From positions 372,001 to 436,000 of the forward strand of contig NZ_JARXVG010000003.1 of NCBI RefSeq assembly GCF_029892485.1: a DNA stretch of 64,000 bases, written 5' to 3'. Positions 19,220 through 26,615 of the stretch are shown in pieces. A program made the translations under genes and the position numbers. Position 1 is the stretch's first letter, and the number at the start of each line of letters is the position of its first letter. Origin of the DNA: Variovorax boronicumulans (lineage in GTDB: Bacteria; Pseudomonadota; Gammaproteobacteria; Burkholderiales; Burkholderiaceae_C). The notes beneath the pieces were generated by a model. The model searched no databases, had not been told where the DNA came from, and was given only the letters and a program-made list of their open reading frames with translations.

Positions 19220-20353
19220 TCAGCCCTTCTTGCGGTTCTCGGGCAGGGCGGCTGGGTCGGCGGCTTCCGGCGTCTGCGGCGGTTCGATCGTCTGGTGGCC
19301 GTTGCCAATGTGCCCCGAGTCCGCGAACAGGCTCCACGCCGCCATGAACAGCGCTGCGATCACCGGCCCGATCACGAAGCCGTTGATGCCGAAGATCGCC
19401 ATGCCGCCGATGGTGGACATCAGCACGATGTAGTCGGGCATCTGCGTGTCCTTGCCCACCAGCACCGGCCGCAGGATGTTGTCGACCAGGCCGATCACGA
19501 ACACGCCCACGAAGATCAGCACGCCGCCCTGCCAGAAGTGCCCGGTGGCCAGGAAGTAGATGGCCACCGGCCCCCAGATGAGCGCCGCCCCCACTGCGGG
19601 CAATAGCGACAGGAAGGCCATCAGCACGGCCCACAGCAGCGCGCCCTGCACGCCGAGGAACCAGAAGGCCAGCCCGCCGATGGTGCCCTGCGCAATGGCC
19701 ACGGCCACGTTGCCCTTCACGGTGGCGCGGATGACGGTGGTGAACTTGTTGAGCAGGTAGTGCGTGTGGGGCTTGGCGAGCGGCACGGCGTCGCGCATGG
19801 TCTTGGAGAGCGCGGCGCCGTCGCGCACCAGGAAGTACAGGAGGTACAGCATCACGAAGAAGCTGACGATGAAGTCGAAGGTGTTCTGCCCGATGGTGAG
19901 CGCCTGGCCCGCGATGAGCTGGCTGCCCTGGCCTGCGGCGGCCGAGATGCGGTCCTGCCAGGCCTGCATGTCGCCGAGATTGAAGCGCTCGAAGATGCCG
20001 AGCAGCCACTGCGGCGTGGCGTTCAGGATCTGCTGGAAGTAGGCCGCGAAGTTGATCTGCCCCGAGCGGATGTTCTGCGTGACCAGCGCGATTTCCTGCA
20101 CCAGCGACACGCCCACCATCGCCAGCGGCAGGATCACGATGAAGAGACAGATGGCCAGCGTCGAGAGCGCGGCCGCATTGGGTTTGCCGCGCATCTTCTT
20201 GAGCAGCCACTTGTACAGCGGTGTGAACAGGATCGCCAGCGCCACGCCCCACAGCACCGCGCCGAAGAACGGCAGCAGCACCCATACGAAGGCGGCGGTG
20301 ACGACGGCGAGCAGGGCGAGGAACACGCCGCGCTGGAGTTGGGGTGAGTTCAT
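19220..20353 (-). CDS. AI-2E family transporter (PerM/TqsA-like)
   Basis: A 377-residue polytopic membrane protein of the AI-2E transporter/PF01594 family. Around eight hydrophobic helices are visible, with the family pattern LPFFGAVLWGVALAILFTPLY near the N-terminus and LLPAVGAALIWGPVAI and GLVDNILRPVLVG near the C-terminus. Members export diverse small molecules or sodium/protons; quorum-signal export is not implied. The ATG at 20353 is used; the upstream frame lacks hydrophobic character. The cytoplasmic tail is Pro/Glu-rich. It seems monocistronic. Confidence 0.85.
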   Translation of the reverse strand: MNSPQLQRGVFLALLAVVTAAFVWVLLPFFGAVLWGVALAILFTPLYKWLLKKMRGKPNAAALSTLAICLFIVILPLAMVGVSLVQEIALVTQNIRSGQINFAAYFQQILNATPQWLLGIFERFNLGDMQAWQDRISAAAGQGSQLIAGQALTIGQNTFDFIVSFFVMLYLLYFLVRDGAALSKTMRDAVPLAKPHTHYLLNKFTTVIRATVKGNVAVAIAQGTIGGLAFWFLGVQGALLWAVLMAFLSLLPAVGAALIWGPVAIYFLATGHFWQGGVLIFVGVFVIGLVDNILRPVLVGKDTQMPDYIVLMSTIGGMAIFGINGFVIGPVIAALFMAAWSLFADSGHIGNGHQTIEPPQTPEAADPAALPENRKKG

Positions 20354-20518
20354 AAGTGTCTCGGACTGTAGCCGAGCGGGGCGGCGCCATCCTGTCGGCG
20401 GGCGCGCTCTTGTGAGGTGCCGCGCCACGGCCAGACAAATCCGCCTGCAGCCGTTGCCAGTCCGTCGCGGCGTGCTATCTGATCGATAGCGCGCTGCGGC
20501 ACTATTGCACGGACGGCT

Positions 20519-21223
20519 TCAGCGTTTGGCGCGCGGCAGCGCGACCGGCGCCAGCGTGGCGCGCAGGCGGCTCGGTGCATCGGGCTCGGCGGGGGCTTCC
20601 ACCTCGAGCGCGAGCTCGACGTTGCCGATGTGCTCGAGCATCAGGCGGCGCGCCTTGTCCGTGTCGCCTTCCTCCAGCGCCGCGACGATGGCGCCGTGCT
20701 CCGCGCACGACTGGCCGGCCTCGTGCTTCGACTGATAGAGCGTGGCCGCCAGCGTGGTGCGCGCCGTGAGATCGCGCAGCACATCGACCAGCAGCTGGTG
20801 CCCCATCTGTTCGGCAAGGCACACATGGAAGTCCGCCAGCAGGAAGGCGCGCGTGGCCGCATCGGCGCCTTCGATGGCGCGCTGCTCGTCGGCGATGTGG
20901 TCGCGCAGCTTCCGGATCACCTTGCCCAGCGGCCGGCCCTCGCTCGCGGCCAGGATGCCGGCCTCGACGATGCGGCGCGCCGAGAAGGCATCGCGCGCTT
21001 CCTCGGCCGAAGGCTCCACCACGTACCAGCCGCGGCGCGATTGCACCTCGACGAAGCCGCGCGCCTGCAACTGCATGAGCGCCTCGCGCACCATCGTGCG
21101 GCTCACCGCGAAGTTCTCGGCCAGGGCCTGCTCGCCCAGCCGCTCGCCCGGTGCGAGCTTCTGCGCGAGGATGGCCTCGACGACGCGTTCGGCAATGGCG
21201 GTGGGGCTGACGTCGGTGGGCAT
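20519..21223 (-). CDS. GntR-family (FadR/FCD) transcriptional regulator next to dctA
   Basis: A 234-residue regulator with an N-terminal winged helix (AERVVEAILAQKLAPGERLGEQALAENFAVSRTMVREAL) and a C-terminal helical FCD ligand-binding domain containing the metal-binding Asp/His pattern (LADFHVCLAEQMGHQ and SCAEHGAIVAAL). It is encoded 7 bases downstream of dctA, so it is probably cotranscribed with it. Two TTGCATRCAA-type sites lie just upstream of dctA and are plausible operators for this protein, suggesting repression relieved by a dicarboxylate. Confidence 0.88.
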   Translation of the reverse strand: MPTDVSPTAIAERVVEAILAQKLAPGERLGEQALAENFAVSRTMVREALMQLQARGFVEVQSRRGWYVVEPSAEEARDAFSARRIVEAGILAASEGRPLGKVIRKLRDHIADEQRAIEGADAATRAFLLADFHVCLAEQMGHQLLVDVLRDLTARTTLAATLYQSKHEAGQSCAEHGAIVAALEEGDTDKARRLMLEHIGNVELALEVEAPAEPDAPSRLRATLAPVALPRAKR

Positions 21224-21230
21224 TCGTTTT

Positions 21231-22559
21231 TCAGTGAGCGGTGGAAGCGATGGCGGCGTGGGCCGCGGGTGCCTCGGCCAGCGGTTCGTCGTCCGGCGTG
21301 TAGGTGCCGTTCAGCACCGCATGGGCGCGGTCGCGGTCGATGTCGCCTTCCCACGCCGCGATCGCCACCGTGGCCACGCAGTTGCCGATCAGGTTGCCCA
21401 GCGCGCGGGCGATGCCCATGAACCAGTCCACCGACAGCACCAGCACCAGGCCGATGGCCGGGATCGCAGGAATCGCATGCAGCGTCGCCGCCAGCACCAC
21501 GATGGCCGAACCCGGCACGCCATGCGCGCCCTTGGAGGTGACCAGTGCGATGGCAAGAATGGTCAGCAGGTCCGCCATCGAGATCGGCGTGTTGGTGGCC
21601 TGCGCGATGAACACTGCGGCGAGCGTGATGTAGATCGAGAAGGCATCGAGGTTGAACGAGTAGCCCGTCGGAATCACCAGGCCCACCGTCGAATCGCGGA
21701 TGCCCATGCGGCGCAGCTTGGCCATGATCTGCGGCAGCACGCTGTCCGACGAGGTGGTCGCGAACACGATGGCGAGCTCTTCGCGCAGGTACCGCAGCAG
21801 CTTCCAGAGGCTGAAGCCCGAGAAGCGCATCACCAGCCCCAGCACCACGAACACGAAAATCAGCACCGCGCCGTAGAAGAGCGCCACCAGCATGCCCAAC
21901 TGCTTGAGCGAGCCGATGCCGTACTGCCCCACCGTGAACGCGATGGCGCCCAGCACGCCCAGCGGCGCCAGCTTGATGAGGATCCCCATGATCTTGAAGA
22001 GCACCAGCGAGAGCGCATCCACCACCACAGCCACCGGCTTGCCGCGATCGCCCAGCAGCGACAGCGCGCAACCGAACAGCACCGCGAACAGCAGCACCTG
22101 CAGCACGTCACCGGTGGCGAAGGCGTTGACCACCGTGGTGGGAATCAGCTTCATCAGGAACTCGACCGTGCCGCCGCTGGTGAGCTTGTCGGCGTTGGAG
22201 GCATAGGCGCTCATGGCGGCCGGGTCCAGCTTGGCCGGGTCCACGTTCATGCCCACACCCGGCTGGAACACGAAGGCCAGCACCAGGCCCATGGCGAGCG
22301 CGATGGTGGTGAGCACCTCGAAGTAGATCAGCGCCTTGACGCCCACCCGCCCCACGCGCTTGAGGTCCCCGGCCCCTGCGATGCCGTGCACGACGACGCA
22401 GAACACCAGCACCGGGATGATCATCTTGATCAGCTTGATGAAGCCGTCACCCAGCGGCTTGAGCTTGACGGCGTACTCGGGCCAGAAAAGGCCGGCGAGC
22501 ACGCCCAGCACCAGCGCGATGACCACCTGACCGAAAAGCGATTTGGCGAAGCGAGGCAT
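21231..22559 (-). CDS. dctA: C4-dicarboxylate:cation symporter
   Basis: A 442-residue member of the dicarboxylate/amino acid:cation symporter family (E. coli DctA: 428), importing succinate, fumarate or malate with cations. Visible family hallmarks are the serine-rich hairpin region (ATTSSDSVLPQIM), the GYSFNLDAFSIYITLAAVF helix and the C-terminal SKGAHGVPGSAIVVLAATL. The ATG at 22559 is preceded by AGGAGACTCC; the reading frame runs further upstream without support. It forms an operon with the GntR gene 7 bases downstream. Confidence 0.93.
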   Translation of the reverse strand: MPRFAKSLFGQVVIALVLGVLAGLFWPEYAVKLKPLGDGFIKLIKMIIPVLVFCVVVHGIAGAGDLKRVGRVGVKALIYFEVLTTIALAMGLVLAFVFQPGVGMNVDPAKLDPAAMSAYASNADKLTSGGTVEFLMKLIPTTVVNAFATGDVLQVLLFAVLFGCALSLLGDRGKPVAVVVDALSLVLFKIMGILIKLAPLGVLGAIAFTVGQYGIGSLKQLGMLVALFYGAVLIFVFVVLGLVMRFSGFSLWKLLRYLREELAIVFATTSSDSVLPQIMAKLRRMGIRDSTVGLVIPTGYSFNLDAFSIYITLAAVFIAQATNTPISMADLLTILAIALVTSKGAHGVPGSAIVVLAATLHAIPAIPAIGLVLVLSVDWFMGIARALGNLIGNCVATVAIAAWEGDIDRDRAHAVLNGTYTPDDEPLAEAPAAHAAIASTAH

Positions 22560-22592
22560 GGGGAGTCTCCTGTCTTTGTGTCTTGTCGAGAG

Positions 22593-22626
22593 TTGCATGC
22601 AAGCGTCGCTTTTTCTTGCATACAAG
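22593..22626 (-). promoter_or_regulatory. Pair of GntR-type operator candidates upstream of dctA
   Basis: TTGCATGCAA (22593-22602) is a perfect 10-base palindrome and CTTGCATACAAG (22615-22626) is a near-perfect one. Their centres are about 23 bases apart, roughly two helical turns, at 35-65 bases before the dctA start. The FCD regulator encoded in the same operon is the natural candidate to bind them. Confidence 0.5.
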
Positions 22627-22768
22627 GAATGTAGGCAAGAAGACTTTGTGAACGGCAGAGGGTATTCCCGGAAACAAAGATGGCCCGAATCAGTCGGTGT
22701 GCAAGCTGTTCGGTACGACGGGGAACCGTCGTTGCGTTGTATTTTTTCTACAAGAACCGAGGGAAATG

Positions 22769-22782
22769 AAGTCGTACGACTT
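22769..22782. promoter_or_regulatory. 14-base perfect palindrome upstream of the exoprotein gene
   Basis: AAGTCGTACGACTT is perfectly self-complementary and lies about 150 bases before the exoprotein start. A related GTACGACGG sequence begins at 22713. It looks like a homodimer-binding site, but no regulator is encoded in the immediate locus apart from the GntR gene beyond dctA. Confidence 0.4.
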
Positions 22783-22927
22783 ACTCAGAGAGAAAGCTTT
22801 TTCAGAGCTTCGTTCATTCGTGAAGTAGTGCCTGAGCGCCCTTGCGTCCGCTACCCATAATCACGTCCCGTTTTGTGCATCTTGTCACAAATGGTTGTGA
22901 ATTGTTAACGCGGTGAGCGCCAAAAGA

Positions 22928-25507
22928 ATGAATCGCCATTTGCACCGCATCGTCTTCAATGCCGCCAGAGGCATGCGGATGGTGGTTCAGGAAACCGCGA
23001 CCAGCACCGGCAAAGGTGCCAGCAAGGCGACCTCCACCGGCGGCGCGCGCGCCTTCATCGGAGCAGTGCTTGCGGGGATGGTGGTGGTGGGCACAGCCCA
23101 CAGCCAGATCGTCGGCGCGCCCAACGTTCCCGGCAGCCTGCGCCCCACCGTGCTGGTGGCGCCCAACGGCGTGCCGCTGATCAACATACAGACGCCTTCG
23201 GCCGCAGGCGTTTCGCGCAACATCTACAACCAGCTCAACGTCGGACCCAACGGCGCGATCTTCAACAACAGCCGCACGAATGTGCAGACGCAGCTCGGCG
23301 GCATCGTTCAGGGCAATCCGTACTTGGCTGGGGGACCGGCGCGCATCATCCTGAACGAAGTCAATGGCGGCAACGTGAGCCAGCTGCGCGGCTACATGGA
23401 AGTTGCAGAGCAGCGCGCGGAAATCATCATCGCGAACCCGGCCGGCATCAACGTGGATGGCGCAGGCTTCATCAACGCCAGCCGCGCCACGCTGACCACG
23501 GGCACGCCGCAGCTCAATGCCCTGGGCGGCCTCGACAGTTTCCTCGTGCGCGGCGGCACCATCACCATCAACGGTGCGGGGCTCGATGCGAGCAAGACCG
23601 ACTATGCGGCGATCCTCGCGCGGGCCGTGGAAGCCAATGCGGGCATCTGGGCCAGTGAACTGAAAGTCGTGACCGGCGCGAACCAGATCAGCGCCGACCA
23701 TGCGCAGATCACGCCCACGACCGGCGCTGGCGCTACACCTACCTTTGCCATGGATGTGGCTGCTTTAGGTGGCATGTATTCCGGGAAGATCACATTGATC
23801 GGGACCGAAGCGGGCCTTGGGGTGCGCAACGCCGGCAACATCGGTGCCAGTGCAGGCAGCTTGGTCGTCACGGCATCAGGCCATCTGATCAACACCGGCA
23901 CGCTGGAAGGCCAGAGCCTACAGCTTGCCAGCACGGCCGGCGACATCGTCAACCAAGGCACGATCCGCCAGACCAGCATGGCACCGCTGGCGCTTTCTGC
24001 GCCCACGATCAGCAACACCAACGGCGGCTGGATCGGCAGCGAGCCGTTGCCCGCACCGACAGCTGGCACTGGAAACGGCAGTGCCGGCGCTGGTACAGGC
24101 ACCACCACGGGCACTGGCTCAAGCGGCTCGACGGGCACAACCGCATCCACAGGCGGCACAACAACTGCAGGCACTTCAACACCTGCTGCCGCACCGATCG
24201 AACCAGGCAACATCACCGCCGCAGGCGCGATCCGGAACGACGGCGGCAAGGTCTACGCAGGTGGCCCGATCACCCTGCAAACCGCGAACCTGCTCAACAA
24301 CGGCGGAACCCTGAGCGTGGCGAGCCTGGCACTCAACCAGGCGAGCTTTTCCAACCGGGGCGGGACCATCAATGTCTCCGAAGCCTTTGTCGCCCGGCTC
24401 GGCTCCTTCGACAACGCGTCCGGAACGCTGCGCAGCGGCAGCCTGGACATCACCACCTCCGGTGACCTGAACAACCAGGCCGGCGTGCTGAGCAGCGACA
24501 GCAATGCCAACCTCACGGTCGGTGGCTCGGCCAACAACCTGAGCGGCAACATCTCGGCCGCAGGGGCACTCTCGGCCAACGTGGCAGGGGCCACCGTCAA
24601 CACCTCCGGCACCCTCGCTTCCAACCGGGGCTTGGCACTCAGTACCGGCTCGCTGGAAAACACACAGGGCAGCATCCAGTCGGCGCAGGCTGGCGTGCAG
24701 CTCGCAGCGACAGGTCAACTTGTCAACGGCAGTGGCGGGTCGATCATCGCGGCCACCGACCTTGGGGTTAACGCGGCAACGCTCACGAACGCCGGCACGC
24801 TGCGCGGCGCGAACGATGCCAGTGTGACCGTCAGCGGCGCGCTCATCAACGACGGCAACATCACGTCCGGACGCAATACGACCATCGCGGCTGCGGACGT
24901 GCAGAGCGGTGCGGCGGGCGTGCTCGGCGCCGGCATCCAGAGCGACGGGACGCTCGCTGCATCAGCAAGTGGGGCAGGCGATCTGCGTGTCACTTCCTCC
25001 GGTGCGCTTGCTGCCAATGGAACGAACCTTTCCGCAGGCAATGCGACGTTCCAAGGCGCGAGCGTCGATCTCTCGACCAGCAAGACCAGCGGTGGCAACG
25101 TTGCCATCACGGCCACGCAGGGCGATGTCAACACCAACAAGGCCGTGGTCACCACACCAGGCACGTTGAGCATCGCGGCTGCTGGGGTGCTGTCGAATGT
25201 GGACGGCACGTTGGGCTCCAACGGCGGTACCACCGTCAACGCCGCCAGCCTCGACAACACCTCCGGAACGCTTGCGGCCGTGGTGGGAGACCTTCACGTC
25301 ACGACCGGCAGCACGACCGACAACACATCGGGCAACCTGCTGGCTGCGGGGGCGGTCGTGCTTGCGAACAGCGGCTTGACGAACATCGACGGCAAGGCCA
25401 GCGGCGGCAGCCTGGCCATCGACACACGCAAAACCTCGCTGGACAACACGCGCGGGACACTGACCGCAAGCGGCACCGTCTTCTTCGCCAACGTTTACTC
25501 CGGATAG
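22928..25507 (+). CDS. Filamentous haemagglutinin/CdiA-type TpsA exoprotein, short and ending at a frame change
   Basis: An 859-residue two-partner-secretion exoprotein. It opens with an extended signal peptide region (MNRHLHRIVFNAARGMRMVV) and a second hydrophobic core ending near AHS. The TPS domain, about residues 60-300, carries NxxYNQLNV and NPAGINVDGAGFINASRATLTTG. A Gly/Thr/Ser-rich linker (about 370-425) leads into degenerate 20-residue beta-helix repeats rich in LxNxxGT. The start at 22928 places the extended signal first; a GTG at 22913 is possible. It is far shorter than typical CdiA/FHA (3000 or more residues) and stops abruptly after FFANVYSG, where the +1 frame continues into a low-GC tail. 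Probably a deletion or frameshift derivative of a contact-dependent-inhibition effector. Confidence 0.85.
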   Translation: MNRHLHRIVFNAARGMRMVVQETATSTGKGASKATSTGGARAFIGAVLAGMVVVGTAHSQIVGAPNVPGSLRPTVLVAPNGVPLINIQTPSAAGVSRNIYNQLNVGPNGAIFNNSRTNVQTQLGGIVQGNPYLAGGPARIILNEVNGGNVSQLRGYMEVAEQRAEIIIANPAGINVDGAGFINASRATLTTGTPQLNALGGLDSFLVRGGTITINGAGLDASKTDYAAILARAVEANAGIWASELKVVTGANQISADHAQITPTTGAGATPTFAMDVAALGGMYSGKITLIGTEAGLGVRNAGNIGASAGSLVVTASGHLINTGTLEGQSLQLASTAGDIVNQGTIRQTSMAPLALSAPTISNTNGGWIGSEPLPAPTAGTGNGSAGAGTGTTTGTGSSGSTGTTASTGGTTTAGTSTPAAAPIEPGNITAAGAIRNDGGKVYAGGPITLQTANLLNNGGTLSVASLALNQASFSNRGGTINVSEAFVARLGSFDNASGTLRSGSLDITTSGDLNNQAGVLSSDSNANLTVGGSANNLSGNISAAGALSANVAGATVNTSGTLASNRGLALSTGSLENTQGSIQSAQAGVQLAATGQLVNGSGGSIIAATDLGVNAATLTNAGTLRGANDASVTVSGALINDGNITSGRNTTIAAADVQSGAAGVLGAGIQSDGTLAASASGAGDLRVTSSGALAANGTNLSAGNATFQGASVDLSTSKTSGGNVAITATQGDVNTNKAVVTTPGTLSIAAAGVLSNVDGTLGSNGGTTVNAASLDNTSGTLAAVVGDLHVTTGSTTDNTSGNLLAAGAVVLANSGLTNIDGKASGGSLAIDTRKTSLDNTRGTLTASGTVFFANVYSG

Positions 25508-25691
25508 CGCGCGTCTGAATAATGCCCTTCAGCAGACATTGAATGCAATTAACTCATCCTCTTTGCCTCCGGCCGTTAAGGCTCTCGCACTTCAAAATCT
25601 TGCAGCTAGAAATTTCACCACAAATACCGTTGGTGATGGCATTGCAAGAAATTCCGTGCCCGTTAGATTCTGTGGCGGAAGGCCATGCTAA
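25497..25691 (+). pseudogene. Out-of-frame C-terminal tail of the exoprotein (toxin-end remnant)
   Basis: Immediately after the exoprotein stop, the +1 frame stays open for about 64 codons (residues TPDSARLNNALQQTLNAI onward, ending VRFCGGRPC) to a TAA at 25689. It has no start codon of its own, overlaps the end of the exoprotein, and is low in GC like the next gene. It reads like the last part of a polymorphic-toxin C-terminus, left by an internal deletion or a single-base frameshift. It is too short to be a whole toxin domain. No toxin family is recognisable. Confidence 0.55.
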
Positions 25692-25700
25692 AGGTTTTTT

Positions 25701-26558
25701 ATGATTTTTGATCCAGTTAAATATCGAGCAAATGCCTTTTCGTCGGAGATGATGGAGTTTTTTTTGGCGAGGGAATGCAGCTCTAAGGTTCCAATCGGAA
25801 ATATGGCCGTCCTCAATCTTGAAACTGCTATTTCAGGATGGTTAGTTGGCCTACATTTGGAGTTTCACCCTGGGATTTCAAGATGGCTTGGATGGCTGGA
25901 TCAAGGAATTGAAGGTGGAGAAGAAAATCGACTAGGGACCATTCCGAGTTGGCATCGCAAGACGTTGTATTGGGCCAAAGCGATTGGGGGGTGGATGCAT
26001 GACGGCACAAACGATCAAGCCTCGTGGAAAGCGGCGCAAGATGCAAGTTTGGAGCACATGCAAATAGGTTTCACAAAAGTGCTGGGCCCCGACAAATTTG
26101 ACTTCGAGCTGCAGCGGTTTGTACCGCAGGAAATGACCGGTTTGCCGTACAGCTCGAAAATGATATTGAGTGATGGACTGCTTGATGATTTCATGGCTTT
26201 TAGTTTTCAAGCTGAAGAATATGAGGCGGGAATTCAGGAATACGAAAAACATCTGGCGCCCAGTATCCCCTCTCTAAAAAAAACACTTAAGCCGCGCGAA
26301 CTGGCTTACGCGCTTTGCTTGGAGCGGGCCGGCCGAACGCATTTTGACAAAGACGATTTGCTTGGTGCTGGCCGCAAAATGCTTCAATCCAATTTGCAAG
26401 AAAATTGGTTGGGCGGAGGGCAATATATCCGAGCCGCGACTTGGTTGAAAATTGTCTATTTGCACAATGATGAATCGCTAACGCCTTTGCAAACAATTCT
26501 TAGGGCCTACGACAGCATGCCAAAGGTAGTTAGACCGGATTTTTTGCCGATAGTCTAA
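25701..26558 (+). CDS. Unrecognised protein in the immunity-gene position of the exoprotein locus
   Basis: A 285-residue soluble, mostly alpha-helical protein with no signal peptide or membrane segment; I do not recognise a family with certainty. It is rich in Trp (WLVGLHL-like, RWLGWLD, WHRKTLYW, GGWM) and in acidic stretches (EEYEAGIQEYEKH). Base composition is markedly lower in GC than all neighbours, with AT-rich codons, a sign of transfer. It starts 9 bases after the tail's stop, with TAAAGG upstream. Position between exoprotein tail and transporter gene matches a CdiI-type immunity gene. The helical two-part look resembles PoNi-type immunity proteins (DUF1910/DUF1911), but this is only a suggestion. 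Confidence 0.6.
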   Translation: MIFDPVKYRANAFSSEMMEFFLARECSSKVPIGNMAVLNLETAISGWLVGLHLEFHPGISRWLGWLDQGIEGGEENRLGTIPSWHRKTLYWAKAIGGWMHDGTNDQASWKAAQDASLEHMQIGFTKVLGPDKFDFELQRFVPQEMTGLPYSSKMILSDGLLDDFMAFSFQAEEYEAGIQEYEKHLAPSIPSLKKTLKPRELAYALCLERAGRTHFDKDDLLGAGRKMLQSNLQENWLGGGQYIRAATWLKIVYLHNDESLTPLQTILRAYDSMPKVVRPDFLPIV

Positions 26559-26615
26559 AGGGCGCGCGCGGAGATTGGAGCATTGCTTCAGTAAAAGAAA
26601 AATAGGGAGTTCTGT

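Larger units (their letters stand above)
22560..22927. other. 368-base divergent control region between dctA and the exoprotein gene
   Basis: No gene is seen. The region holds two GntR-like half-palindromes next to dctA, a 7-base hairpin (ACGACGG at 22715-22721, CCGTCGT at 22726-22732), a 14-base perfect palindrome at 22769-22782, and TCACAA-N4-TTGTGA at 22885-22900 about 28 bases before the exoprotein start. Base composition is clearly less GC-rich than that of surrounding genes. Confidence 0.6.

Noticed and set aside
20474..20490. GCTATC/GATAGC inverted repeat downstream of the GntR gene as a terminator
   Set aside because: Six-base stem with no following U run on the minus strand; too weak to call.
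24033..24200. Low-complexity Gly/Thr-rich stretch as a tandem DNA repeat or CRISPR-like array
   Set aside because: No constant repeat unit or spacing at DNA level; it encodes a flexible linker inside the exoprotein.
25701..26558. Calling this gene a PoNi immunity protein outright
   Set aside because: The helical, Trp-rich look and position are suggestive, but I could not identify a decisive DUF1910/DUF1911 motif by eye.
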